Shown: positions 35,109 through 47,076 of the stretch, piece after piece
Numbering within the stretch: the stretch's first letter is position 1
Layout of the letters: every line of letters starts with the position of its first letter
From: Dendrocalamus latiflorus
Taxonomy: Eukaryota > Streptophyta > Magnoliopsida > Poales > Poaceae
NCBI GenBank assembly: GCA_017311315.1
Contig: CM029666.1
Location: 32,250,749-32,314,748 of the forward strand
Length of the DNA: 64,000 nucleotides
Direction of reading: 5' to 3'
Program-made: the position numbers and the translations under genes
The notes under the pieces: generated by a model
What the model was told of the DNA's origin: nothing
The model's input: only the letters and a program-made list of their open reading frames with translations
Database searches by the model: none

Positions 35109-35228
35109 TAGAACCATCCCCAATATTTATACAGTTTCATTTCCCTCTCTAATTAGGTTGTTGCATATTAGAACCATCCCCAATATTTATACAGTTTCAT
35201 TTCCCTCTCTAACTAGGTTGTTGCATAT
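35109..35228. repeat. 60-bp direct duplication in the HSF intron
   Basis: Two nearly identical tandem copies of a 60-bp block that contains CCATCCCCAATATTTATACA. Confidence 0.9.
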
Positions 35229-35377
35229 TAGAAATTTCAACGCTATCATGAAAAATGGTGTCGCCGGCAACATTTTCAGCTGAAATTTTCATTGGTGCTG
35301 TACTTTATGATGCGTAAGTCATGCCACTTAGTTGCACGTATCCATCTTGTGGGATGGTCGGGCGAGGGATTTGTAGT

Positions 35378-35646
35378 TGTTGTGGTTACAGACCAAACAG
35401 TAAAAAAGGAGACTAGTGGAAGAAGAGAGCTGGCACAGCGGGTGAGTAATAATGAGAGGATGCCTCTTCTCATGCCCTTCATGGGGTTTATATACATGAG
35501 TGGGGGTAGAATGAGAAATCCCATTCTACCCCTTAGTACTTACAAAGAATGAGGATGCATTGGTACATTCCTATACACTATCGAGTCTATTACATATTAG
35601 GTCAGTTGCAAGACCCAGTCACGAAGGATTGGGCCACCCCACGAAA
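35378..35646 (-). mobile_element. Solo LTR of the element 1/2 lineage (269 bp)
   Basis: Begins TGTTGTGGTTACAG like the LTRs of element 2, ends GGGCCACCCCACGAAA, and is flanked by the 5-bp duplication GTAGT (35373-35377 and 35647-35651). Its interior is diverged from the 245-bp LTRs, so it is an older or sister-family insertion. It sits in the intron between HSF pieces 1 and 2. Confidence 0.8.
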
Positions 35647-35651
35647 GTAGT

Positions 35652-36411
35652 CTTTAGTGATATATCACTTGTGCCTACATTTCATCTGCTCCACTATATC
35701 ATATAAGTTTGTTCACGTTGCAATCTGAGATATCGATTTTATGTATTCCCTAAAATAAAGTGGATAATGTGCCAGCTTCTGGCCACGACAAGTGTCCAGT
35801 AGCTCATATGTCGTACTCAAATTCTGCTCCGCCACTCTAGAATACCAAATACCTCGTGACCTGTCCAAACTTTGACAGTTAAAAGCGAAAGGTGATGGTA
35901 ACATGATCTAGGTGAACTTTGTTCTTTTTTTTTTTTTTGCCAATTTGATGATGTTAGGTGCATGATCTTATACATACATGGCCTTTTCTGATTCCATGAG
36001 CTACAGGGCATTTTCTTTAGTCTTTTTGACTAAGTAATCACATCTTGTAGTGTGTTCTTAGTTCTTTGGCTTTTTTTGTGTATAGTGCTAAATGGCAGCA
36101 CCATAATGATTTTAGAATCTCTATACTTCTTTTCTTCTTTTAACAAAATGTTTTCTATACTTTTTTCACCGCAGATAAATATTGCAGATTAGGTAACCAC
36201 TGATTTGGGTTGGTAACTAAAATGTTCAATTTTTTTAAAAACCTTATAGTATTGTCTCTTACCTGAGCTTTTAGCTTCTGAGAGATACTGGTCGAATGCT
36301 GATGGGGAATGAGAGATTGACGATGTCAGTGTTTATCTTCTAGCTCTGACTAAGAGAGAGGAGTAATTTACTTGATTAGTTGTCCAAAAAAAAAAAAAAC
36401 TGTGGACTGTT
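35652..36411. other. Intron/intergenic AT-rich sequence
   Basis: Nothing recognised apart from T-rich and A-rich runs. Confidence 0.5.
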
Positions 36412-36420
36412 CTCTTTTTG

Positions 36421-36730
36421 GGAGCGGCTCAGGTGCACGGGCCCTACACATAGTTATGTTCAGGACGCCTAGATTCGCGATACGTGGCAGCAGTGCATCT
36501 AGATTCGCGACACGTGGCAAAAAAGTATTTTTTAAGTACTTAAAAAATATTTTTATTAAAAAGTGTATTTTAAGTACTTAAAAATAATTTTTAATAAAAA
36601 TATTTTTTTAAGTACTTAAAAGAAATACTTTTAAAAAATTTTAAGTATTTTTTTTATTTTTTGCCACGTGTCGCGAATCTAGACGCCCTGCACATAGCTA
36701 TGTGCAGGCCCCTGCACCTGAGCCGCTCCC
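36421..36730. mobile_element. Mutator-type MITE (310 bp) with 9-bp target duplication
   Basis: Inverted repeats of about 70 bp (GGAGCGGCTCAGGTGCA... and its complement, with TAGATTCGCGA and CACGTGGCA), an AT-rich TAAGTACTTAAA centre and exact flanks CTCTTTTTG (36412-36420 and 36731-36739). Confidence 0.9.
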
Positions 36731-36764
36731 CTCTTTTTGTGGATACTTGGTATTGACTATACTT

Positions 36765-36983
36765 TTTGTTTCAGTTTTTAGCTTTTCTATGGTAGCTAGC
36801 TTTTAAACGGAGTGTCTTTTTAAGATGGGGTATACTAGCTAATTATAGTACATACTGTGCTGACTTCATTTATATCGGCAAAAAACGCACATGAGTTTTA
36901 GTTACTCTATAATCTCTCACACAAACAGCCTAAAAGGCACAACCGCACCCAAAAGCCACAATCCGCAGCTGAAAAGAACAGGC
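36765..36983 (+). mobile_element. MITE copy C, upstream of HSF exon piece 2
   Basis: Same family and orientation as 12296-12540 (AAACGGAGTGTCTTTTTAAG, CTTCATTTATAT), ending GCTGAAAAGAACA. Confidence 0.6.
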
Positions 36984-37147
36984 CCACAAATGTTACTGGG
37001 TTTTACCTGCTGTTTCTATGCAGGGATTCCGAAAGGTCAATCCAGATAGGTGGGAGTTTGCAAATGAAGCTTTTTTAACTGGTAAGAAGCATTTCCTGAA
37101 GAACATCAAGAGGCGACGTGCTTCCAAGCATCGGCATGTTTGATGTG

Positions 37148-37366
37148 ACTGCGGCTTATGGCTTTTGGCTGAAATTTTTGAATTTTAGCTGTTTGCGACA
37201 GAGATTACGGAGAGAGATACTCGTTGCGATTTTGGTTGATACAGATATTGGGCTTTTAACGTGTACTACAATAAACTTGTAAATCCCATCTTACGAAAAT
37301 ACTCTGTTTGAAAGTTATGTATTGTAGAAAAAGCTAAAAGTTATTTTTAGAAGCCATTAAAGAACA
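37148..37366 (-). mobile_element. MITE copy D, directly after HSF exon piece 2
   Basis: Same family in opposite orientation (GCGGCTTATGGCTTTTGGCT at the left, AAAGAACA at the right). With copy C it brackets the 120-bp HSF exon. It starts within about ten bases of the exon's TGA. Confidence 0.6.
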
Positions 37367-37409
37367 GATCCAGAATCACAACCGAGAAATGGACCGAGCG
37401 TTTGTTTTG

Positions 37410-38068
37410 GGGAAATTTAACTATTTACCACTCTTAAGAATGCCACTTATTCAAATGCCACTTTCTTCGTTGCAATTAACATTTTGCCACCCTTAAGATG
37501 TGGTTGACTAATTAATCGCCACTTTCGAGCCCACGAGGCGCCAAATCACTGCCATGTCAGCATCCTTCGCTCCCGAGCGAGCGGGGACGAGGCGCGGGCG
37601 ACGGTGCGGCGCGGGCGCGGGGACGGAGGCGCAGGCGCCGGCGAGCGGGGAGGCGTGGGTGAGTGGGGAGGCGCATGCGCGGGCGAGCGGGGAGGCACGG
37701 CGTCGCACCGGCGCCCCTCGCACCGGCGTCCCCGTGCTGCACACGCCCTCGCACCGCCGTTCGCGCCTGCGCCTCCGTCCCCGCGCCCGCGCCGCACCGC
37801 CGCCCGCGCCTCCGTCCCTGCGCCCGCGCCTCCGTCCCTGCGCCCGCGCCGCACCGCCGCCCGCGCCTCCGTCCCCGCGCCCGCGCCTCGTCCCCGCTCG
37901 CTCGGGAGCGAAGGATGCTGACATGGCAGTGATTTGGCGCCTCGTGGGCTCGAAAGTGACGATTAATTAGTTAATCACATCTTAAAGGTGGCAAAATGTT
38001 AATTGCAACGAAGAAAGTGACATTTGAATATGTGGCATTCTTAAGAGTGACAAATAGTTAAATTTCCC
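37410..38068. mobile_element. Mutator-like foldback element (659 bp)
   Basis: Inverted repeats of roughly 190 bp (left end GGGAAATTTAACTATTTACC, right end its complement) surround a GC-rich core of GCGCCTCCGTCCC-type repeats. Flanking 9-mers TTTGTTTTG (37401-37409) and GTTGTTTTG (38069-38077) differ at one position. Long open frames on both strands of the core reflect GC content. It interrupts the HSF relic before the oligomerisation domain. Confidence 0.85.
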
Positions 38069-38627
38069 GTTGTTTTGAACACTCTGTGGCTCTCAGTTAG
38101 GTCGAGAGTTTGAAGAGAGACCGTGCAGCTCTTAGAGCAGAAGTCATGACGCTTAACCAGCAGTACAACAGTTGTATATCTCAGCTCATTGCCATGGAGG
38201 AGAGGGTCCTAAACAATGAAAGGATGCAACAGCAGACCATCACCTTCTTTGCCAAGGCACTTAGCAACCCAGCTTTCGTGCATCAGGTTTTACTCAACTG
38301 TGCGAAGAAGAAAGAGCTAGGAGGCACCGCAAAAAGACAGCGGCTGATGAAACATGAAGAACAGCACGTTGATGTGCCACTAAGAAAAGTACGGAAGCTG
38401 CATTTGCGACGGAGGCTGATGTTTCTGCAGGGAGCAGTGACTGTGGCACAGTTGCGAAAGACGTACCCGCACCCAACTGGAATGTTGAGAACATAGACAA
38501 GATTTGTGGTGATGTGTGGGAAGAGCTGGATGCAATACATGGAACTGAATGGGGCAAGAAGACAGCGCTGAGATCAGCTTCGAAGTCGAGGAGTTCACTG
38601 GAAGGCCTTGTGGTCGGGGGTTGGTGA

Positions 38628-39238
38628 CTGCCCATGTCTGGTGGAGCCATTGCAGTTTGTGGAACACTAGAGGTTTGAGAATAATAGAATCTGTCAGTGG
38701 AATAGTGGACTGTTCATATTACATCCTGCCATCTGATATTCGCGGATCAGTTAGCCCACTTCAATTGACATATCTTACTGTTGGCTCTCTTTACTGTCGA
38801 TAGCGTCGGCTCCGAGAACATTGAGCTCAAATATAGCAAACCCTCTCTGGCAATGCAAACCAGGAGTTTGTCAAAAGTGTAATGATAGTTTGTGATGCAG
38901 CAAAGTATCGTGATGTTGTTTGTATTGTACATGCAATGCATCTGAGGAAAGAACTACTTGTCTGATCTTTCGTCGCACAGAGTATCTTTGAATCTCTGGA
39001 TAGAAGAGAACATGCATGTATGCCTCCCCCCCTCTTCATCTAAATTGGGCCCTTGATCCGTTCTTTTCAATTGGCCGTAGTACGGTAGTAGTCCACTGCC
39101 CTACTCCAAGTCTCCATATGAAGGGGGCAAGAAGGGACATGATAAGCTGTTGGTCAAAGTTTCGAATTGATTACGATGAAAAAGAACTTTGATGCCCCCC
39201 TCATATGAATTTTGGATCATGTGATTTATTAGCTCAAA
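38628..39238. other. Downstream flank of the HSF relic
   Basis: Probably old 3' UTR and intergenic sequence. Nothing else recognised. Confidence 0.5.
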
Positions 39239-39459
39239 ATATGTGTGAGACCATGTGAATATCACTCTGTTCGTATGATGAGTAATTAACTTTTGGTTCA
39301 GAGAGATTGTAGCGTTTGAGTTTGGTTTTTAAAGGGTTGGAAATTTAAGTTTGCAAATTGTTGTTTTTGGAGCGATCAGCAGTCAAGCTGGTTTGATCAG
39401 CCAAAGGGGTGGCGATCAGACTGGATGCCCTCAGTAGTCTGACCGGTATGGGGGTTTGG

Positions 39460-41473
39460 TGAGAGACCATGTGGAGGTGTCCCCATGTTTGTGATGAGTA
39501 ATTGACGGTTGTATTAGTGAGTTTGAGTTTGTTTTGGGTATTCTAGGGTTGAGTACCTTTTACTTATGCTATTGTTGATATGCTGTTTCGTGCGGTGCTA
39601 TGTGACGGTTTGCTTATCTGTGTGACTGCAGGACTTCGGAGCTAGGTCATGGTGAGGCGAGGAGGACCGGGACTAAGCACAGGAGGTGTTGAGGTCCAGA
39701 CGGTCGCTGATGCTGAAGATGATCGAGACTGATGAGGTGGTTGCGAGTCGGGAGATGAGGAACCGGAGCTGGATTTACTGGTGACGGACACGACGGGCAA
39801 TGACGAGCGAACCGGGACTAGGCTCAGGGAGGAGTCGGAGGTCCAGACGGTTGGGTGTCGGTTGCGGTCGTGCGCGATGGAACAGACCAGGACTAGACTA
39901 AGGTGGAGTCGGAGGTCTCGGTCGGTGTCGGGTGGACACGACGGGCAGCGACGAGTGGATCGGGACTAGACTCAGGGAGGAGTCGGAGGTCCAGACGGTC
40001 AGGATGCCGGGTGCGGTCGTGTGCAGCAGAGAGGACCGGGACTAGACTCAGGGAGGAGTCAAGGTCCAGACGGTCAAGGTACCGGACGCGGGAAGCTTCC
40101 GGGAAGGTGCTTGAGGGGCAATTTGGCAAATACTCAAGCTAGGTTGGAGGTGGCTGGTTCCCTCCAAATTGGGTTGTTTTCACTTGTTTCCTTGTGTGGA
40201 TGAAAGTCAAGTAGTGGGTTGAGTATGCCACTTCTTGATTTCCCTCTTCAAGAGTGGACCTTGGCCTTCATATGTAGAGGAGAAGGCAAAAGGGAGATCA
40301 TCCAGCCAAGTGTGCAAGCAAGTGGGTAGAGTTCTGGAGAAGCAAGCAGTGTGTGCTTGAGCTCCTGCGTGTGTTCCCTCTTAAGCATGTAATGAGATGA
40401 GAGGCTTTTCTTTCCAACTGCGTATGGGGACATAGTGTTGGATGTTGAACACTTCTTGTAATCATTCATCTCTCAGAAATGAATCCATTTAAGTTTTCTC
40501 GAGCTTCTGTTTCATTTCTGTCTTCTGTTCTTCTAAATGCTCCTCACTGATTTTCTTGAGTTGGATTGAGTTTTTTTGGGTTGGATAGCTATGGAATAGT
40601 TTTGCTTTGAACTAGGGATTATCATCCAAGCCATTTGGCTAGTATATCTCTGAGAGCAAACCTTAATAGCCATGATCTTTCCTAAAGATTCCTTGCAGCT
40701 CCATTACTCTGGTTTTCACTGTAGCTAGGGTTTTTACCTAGAGCATGTGTGATTCTTTGGTTCCTTTGTGATTTGTTTGCTCTAAGTCTGAGGCTTGTGG
40801 TTGTGTGACCATCTCTAGCTGAAATACAAGTTTTCTTAAGCAAAGGATGGATAAGCCATGATAAATCTGAAAATTACTATCTTTATCTACTCAATTTTCA
40901 GATTTTAGCATAAATCTTAATTCCTTGCTTTTGGAATGAATTCATTTGATTCCTGAGGTCTCTATGCTATTTAGAACATGTTCTTGACCTTTTGGCTTGA
41001 GGAGAACAGAATAAAAATCACAAATCCCTTGATTTGAGCAAGTCTCTGAATTTTCAGAGCTGCTGTCTGCTCTGTTCGCCAGTGACCGGTCAGACCGCAA
41101 ACCTTAGCTGTCGGACCGCTCCTTGGCCTGCGGTCAAACCAGTCCTCTAATGGCGGTCAGACCGGCTGGTTAGGGAAGGTCAAATCGGCCTCCTAATGGC
41201 GGTCAGACCGGCTAGTTAGGGGAGGTCAGACCGGCCTTCAGGCCTTTTTGAGCACAGCTTGATGTTCTTCTTTGTTCTTTCTGCTATTCTCTGTTGCTGT
41301 GTCTTAGCTTGACTGTCATGCCTCTTTTTATGTTAGTTTGAATTTCCAGAGAGCATGGATCTCTTTCTTCATAGATTTCATATCTATCGGAGAGGAGATT
41401 TTTAGTGGATACTTGGGGGGCATTTTTAAAGAGGCACCATTCACCCCCCTCTGTTGCCATATCCGATCCTACA
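39460..41473 (+). mobile_element. Solo LTR (2014 bp) nested in the 5' LTR
   Basis: Begins TGAGAGACCATG and ends GATCCTACA, with flanks TTTGG (39455-39459 and 41474-41478). Its first 60 bp and the CGGGACTA...GGAGGAGTC...GGTCCAGACGGTC repeats (39660-40080) resemble its host LTR, so it belongs to a sister family. GGTCAGACCGGC repeats occur at 41090-41240. Confidence 0.85.
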
Positions 41474-41640
41474 TTTGGTCAGACCAGCTGGGTGTTGAGT
41501 AGTTTCGGCTGAAGAGTTTCCAGCTCAAGTGGTTTTGAGCTTTGGGATTTTTGAGTCTCACGATGAGTTTGAGTGATCTAAATTGGTGCATATGTGCACA
41601 GAGTTTAATATTTGATCCTAGACATAGGATTAGTGAGTTG

Positions 41641-41927
41641 GGCCCCGCTCGGTTTGGCTACAAAGCTGTGGCTTATGACTGAAATTGCATTATAGCGGCT
41701 GAAATTTTACTGTAGCTGAAGGTAGCTTATTTAGCGTAATTAAATTTAAAAAAATTTAAAAATAGAAAAAAATATGTTAGCTCATTATGGACAACGTGAA
41801 TGAATACTGGAAAAAAAGAACCGGCAAAAAATCTAAAAAAAAGACAAAAGTTCAGAAAAAGATGAAATTTATGAATAGTGAAAAATAAGCCAGAAACTAG
41901 AAGCTAAAATAAGCAGGGCCTTGGTTG
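41641..41927. mobile_element. MITE related to 20115-20515
   Basis: Starts GGGCCCCGCTCGG and ends AATAAGCAGGGCC. It shares the interior of the copy at 20115 but without the internal duplication. Confidence 0.65.
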
Positions 41928-43504
41928 TATACTTTTTGCACGGTGTATTGTATAGATGAATAGTGTCATCTGATGACTTTGTGTATTGTACGGTGCTACA
42001 TGACGTTTTGCTTATTTGTGTTAGTTGCATGACTTTGAAGTTAGTCATGGTGAGGTGGATGGGACTGGGACTAAGCTAGGAGAGCTTAGGTCCAAGTAGT
42101 CAAGGGATCAGGAGCCGAGGTCTAAACGATCAAGGAGCCACTGAAGAAGACCGAGGCTTATGGGGTGGTTGCAAGCCGGGACGACGAGGAACCGGAGTGG
42201 GAGCTACCGTGGTGGACATGATGGGCAACAATAAGGTAGATCGAGACTAGGCTTAGGGAGGAGTCGAGGTCCTATACGGTCAAGTAAGCTGGGTGCCGTC
42301 ATGTGGGAGAAGAGACATGTGGTGCATCAAGTGACTTAGGTCATTTGCAAACAAAGACGGTTCGGTGGGATTCGGATACGTCAGACGCTTGATGGCAAAT
42401 CATTGGGGCCACGTGGAAGATGGTGAAGCATGAGCGATGCTTCATGGTAAAGGAAATGAGAAAGTTCATGGAAGACGGTAGAGGGGCATTATAGTAAATT
42501 GCCCAATATCGGAAAAGTGGCAGTATGTGAAACCGCGGCATTGGCCTAAGTTGTTTAGGTCTTGTATGTGCTGAAAATATAAAGTGGACAAGTGTTGATT
42601 CACTAATGGACTAATGGATGTGAGCACTTTGAGAAACGTGCATTTGTAAGTGTAAAACCCGTTATGGTGTTGGATTAACGGGTTAGCCGATGTAAGTGGA
42701 TGAAACCCAACTAGACGTGCTAGTTAGGGTTTTCCTTATGAGCCTCCATATATACAGAGGGAGAGAAGTGGCTAGGTTAAGCTTTTAGGGGAGGTTATGC
42801 CTAGCCTTAAGAGGAGTTAGGATTCTTGGAGAGAACTTTGTGGAAGATGTGAGAGCCTCTTGTGGTTGAGATTTTTGTCATCCTTAGAGCTTGTGCGTGG
42901 CTAAGGATTAGCTGTAAACATTCATCTCCAAGTATCAATAGAGATTAAAATTCGTCCAAGTATTTCCCTCTTATGCTCAGGTGATGAAATCTTGATTTGG
43001 CTTGGTTTTTGGTTTTTTTCTCTCCTCTCATCCCTCTTCTTAATCTTGCTATGCCAAGGATGTATAAGAGGTGGAGATAATTTCAGGAAATCAATCTCTA
43101 CCCATTTAGGCACTTTGGTAGTAAGTTCATTAAGAAACTCGGTTTTTGCACGTTTTTTATCTTTCAAGTGATTTCTTGATATGTTGGTTTTGATTTGATT
43201 TCGTCGATGTTCTAACTTGCTGTGATATGTGGGAATACACTTGGATCCATCTTAGCCATCATCCACCTACGAGCAAGTCGTATTCACCGTTTTAGGTTTT
43301 TGATTGATTTTGGTACAATCTGTCTTAAAACTGAAAAAGATCTCAACTTTGGTAATGTTTTTCATAATCGTTTATTGGAATAGGTTCATGATATCCTATA
43401 GAAGACCCTTGCAACTTTTTATGTCATTTGGATCTATGAATGAAAAGTTATATGGATTTTTCGTTCGTGAAATAGTGTAGAAATTTCTGTTCATCTGCTG
43501 ATTT

Positions 43505-43830
43505 TATGGCCACATTGGTCTTGTACAACCACACTGGTCTTGTAAGACCACATAGGTCTTATTTCAACCACATTGGTCTTATTTCGACCACACTGGTCTT
43601 GTACATCCACACTGATCTTATTTCGACCACATTGATCTTGGACGACCACACTAGTCTTGTACAACCACATTGATCTTATCTCGACCACTCTGGTCTTGTT
43701 CGATTACACTGGTCTTTTTCGACCACACTAGTCTTCTCTCGACTACACTGGTCTTCTCTCGACTACACTGGTCTTGGTCGACTACACTGGTCCTTCTCGA
43801 CCATACTGGTCTTGGATGACCACACTAGTT
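43505..43830 (+). repeat. 18-bp minisatellite in the 5' LTR
   Basis: About 17 degenerate copies of CGACCACACTGGTCTTGT. The same array is in the 3' LTR at 63345-63640. Confidence 0.9.
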
Positions 43831-44012
43831 TTTCTCTGTCAAATTAGTTTCTGTTGATTTATTTGTTACTCTTGATCTTTATAGCTATTGGGGTAAAGAT
43901 TAGGGAATACTTGGGGGAAAATTTGAGGCACCATTCATCCCCTCTATTACCATTTTCGGTTCTATAAGTGATATCAAAGCAAGGTTTGCTCTTTCTATGA
44001 TCTTAACCGATC

Positions 44013-45540
44013 ATGAGCATGGCAACTAGTGTGAACTCTTATGAGTCTTTTGATTCTTCTTCTTATGACTCTTTGACGAAGAGGTTAGGAATTATTTGCA
44101 CTATGTGTGGAATGGTTGGCCATTTCTATTGGCTTTATCCTAATCTCAAGGATGCAATGCTTTTGGAATCCAAGGAGGAGAAAGAACTCGATGGTGTGTG
44201 CAAACTGACCATTGAGGACAATCATGAGACACCTTCCGAGGATGATCCCCTAGTGAAGCTAAGTAAGGTGAGCAAGGAGAAACTCATTGAGATTGTTGTC
44301 TATCTACATTCAAGAATTGATACTCTTGATAGTCTTATGAATAGTCCAGAGATGAAGAAGAGTAAATTGCTTGATGAAATTGTTAAGTTAAAATTTTCTT
44401 TGCCATGTTAATCTTGTGAGTCCTTGCATGTGGGTAATGATAAATTAAGAACTTCTCTTGCATGCTTAAAATCTAAAAATAAATTACTTAGATAAAATGG
44501 TTCTACACCTTGTGATTTTTGTGTTTCCTTACATCATGAGTTTGATTATGTTAAGTTAGAGTTAGAAAATTTTAGATCTTTGGCTAAGAATAAACATAAT
44601 TCTTGTTCTAACATGCTGAAATTGAGAAGTTAAAATTGGCTCATTCTACATATGTAGAACAATTTGAACTTACTAGAGCTGAAAATGAGAAAGGAATTTG
44701 AGCTTTTTCGATTATCTTGAGCAATTAGATAATGCTAGGGTTGAAATTGATATGCTTAAGTCTAGTCCTCCTAAGCTAAAATTGATGGGCTTAAGTCTAG
44801 TCTTCCTAGCATGTGCTTAGAAACTAAGAAATTGCTTGATGATGATTTACTTTTGCAAGAATTGTGCTAACTTATTAAATGATGTTGATGCTTTGCATTC
44901 CATACACATTATCAATGCATCTTCAATCTCTTGCACATCTTGCATTATCTTGAAGAATGAGATTGATTCTTTGAAGAGAGTGCGTAATGATATGAGTGCC
45001 AAGTCTTGTGACTATTATGTTGGTTTTCAATCTAAGATTGATGTTTTAAAAGATGATCTTGCTTCTTTGTAATCATATTTGGATTCTTCTCATGCTTCTC
45101 TTGAGTCTTTTGATGTTGGCACTTGTGCTATTACTTTGGATAGCTCTTGCTTGACTAGTGGTGCTTCTTGTGGCTCTTTCGGTGTTGTCCAAGAGACTTC
45201 TAAAGACAAGTGTGGGTTTTCCTCATATGATACTATATCTTTCAAAGAGAAGTATCATTACACCTTTGCAAGAAGGATGTACATATTGTTGAGTTTTGCT
45301 TTCGCCGTGTCAAGCACGGGCGTCGAGTTTGTCATTGAGCTTTTAGGAACACGCATCGTCCATCTCATGACATGTGTGGATCTAGTACCAACACGAGGTC
45401 TTCATGCTTGTCCCAAAGAACTTCTCTTTTGAGCAAGAATGATGCTTTGTCCTCACGGACCATGTCCTTAGTAGACCTTTTAACAATTGTTCATTTTGTG
45501 GAAAGAATGGACACCATGTAGACATTTGATTTCTATGTGC
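44013..45540 (+). pseudogene. gag-like relic of the outer element
   Basis: ATG 44013 opens 132 codons (to 44411) with a CCHC-like CTMCGMVGHFYWLYP and an acidic tail, then stops. Further broken frames include a Cys/Ser-rich coiled region at 44836-45072, a second knuckle-like block near 45256-45320 readable in another frame, and a third block near 45492-45535 with CSFCGKNGHHVD followed by TGA. Repeated zinc-knuckle modules fit a retroelement gag, but frames are broken many times. No protease or polymerase follows. Confidence 0.6.
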
Positions 45541-46994
45541 CAAACGCATGTGACGAGCCCATGCTTCTAAGTCTCTAAGTGTGCATAGTCTTTCTAATTG
45601 CATGAACCCTTGTGAGCCTAGCATGAAGACTCGCTTTATTGATGGGTTTGTGACACCTTTTCTAGTGGTGTTGGACGGAGTCCTAGACTTGGTTCTCATG
45701 ATTTTGGTTTTAGTCCACTGCTGTCCCGAAGAAGGATTTTCGTCGTTTCTCAAGTGGTGGACCTCGTTATCTCCATCGAGGTGTGCACCCACGGTGATGA
45801 GTTGTGAGTTCTTTTGGTGCTCATGTTGGTTCTCATCTTGGTGTTTTCAAGCAAGGTATTCACCACTTTTCAAGACATGTCACTCGTTTTTCTCATCGAG
45901 TTGTCCACTTGCGGTATGCCTCCAAGATTGAATTTTTTTTGTATAAACCATTTATTGCATCATCCTAACTTGCATACTTTTAGTATTGGTGTGTCCAAAT
46001 TTTAGGTTCTCAAGTGCTTTCTTAACTAACCCTTCGGGATTCAAGACTAGGGCACATTGTTCTTTTCATGTGTAGGTATTGGGATGCGAGATGGAGAATA
46101 TAAACTTGATTGGGTTTCAGTCTTTTACTTCATTATGTGATTGGAATATTTAATAGTTCTCTACTCCCTTTGATAGCCTCTAAGAGGCATGTGTTGTCAT
46201 GTTTGATGTTTTCTCCTACTTTGTGAGCTATTCTATACCTTCATTCCCTTATACTCATGATTGATCATAGTTGACATGTTGTATTTACCCATATGCTCAA
46301 TTATATCATATTGGCATGTATTACTCATGTTACATTCTTGTCATGCCTTTTTTGTATTTTGCTTGTATATCCATTTTTAGTTAATTGTTCATCTTTTGTG
46401 GATATTTGAGTTGCATTCTCATGAGTATGCATTATTATGCATTATTCTTGCAATATTGTATATCTTGCTTGTTTGCTTGATATCATTGTACCATGTATTT
46501 GCATGATTTGTTCCATGATATATTTTTTATTTACATGGTAGTATGATATATCATTTGTGAATATTTGAGATTTTGTTTATTAGCATGTGATTTTCTCAAG
46601 TTATTCTATGTCTTGCTATGCTTGTCATGCTCACATATACATAAGCTAGAATTTTGATTGGGATTGTCATATATGCTTGAGCTTGGCATTTCATCATGAG
46701 TATGTGTTATCTTGATATATTCACTATCATGCTTTTTCTGATATCTTGTTCTAGTTATCCATGTATCTATTAGATATCCATATTAACATATTTTTCTCCT
46801 AATCCTTGTTAGCACAATTTTGGCATGTTTTTATTACTTGACATGTTTTATGCGTACATGGTGTTGATAATACAAGTGATATTGTTGGTTATGGATAGAT
46901 GAGCTTTGCCATAGCATTTCTTGCATGTTTTATCCTTGATTATGTGCTTGCTATGCTATGTATTTTGTTACTCATTTACTTCAATGTCTACCAT

Positions 46995-47076
<82 letters not shown>

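Larger units (their letters stand above)
34537..38627 (+). pseudogene. Class A heat-stress transcription factor relic
   Basis: Piece 1 (about 34537-34596) encodes WDPHALAVSLLPRFF...KHTN, the end of the first half of the HSF DNA-binding domain, followed by GT. Upstream DBD residues are gone and the usual NFSSFVRQLNTY is missing. Piece 2 (37024-37143) starts after an AG acceptor: GFRKVNPDRWEFANEAF then FLKNIKRRRASKH, ending in TGA. Piece 3 (about 38090-38627) has the coiled-coil oligomerisation domain (RAALRAEVMTLNQQYN, TITFFAKALSNPAFV), a nuclear-localisation-like KRQR, a frameshift near 38388 and an AHA-like acidic/aromatic motif (KICGDVWEELDAIHG) before TGA 38625. An in-frame TAG lies near 38099. 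The insertions between pieces are listed separately. The long HR-A/B with AHA motif indicates class A; A7/A2-like is a guess. It cannot make a DNA-binding HSF. Confidence 0.85.
39244..43966 (+). repeat. 5' LTR of the outer element, interrupted
   Basis: Starts TGTGAGACCATG, compared with TGTAAGAACATG at the 3' LTR. The segments 39244-39459 and 41479-43966 align with the 3' LTR; between them is a nested solo LTR. Another MITE lies at 41641-41927. The stretch 42235-42960 has no counterpart in the 3' LTR, which appears to carry a deletion near 62990-63030. Confidence 0.8.

Noticed and set aside
37508..37970. Overlapping 100-138 codon Arg/Pro/Ala frames
   Set aside because: They are in the GC-rich core and arms of the foldback element and read on both strands because of the inverted repeat.
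38283..38667. Minus-strand frames over the HSF oligomerisation region
   Set aside because: They are antisense shadows of the HSF coding sequence.
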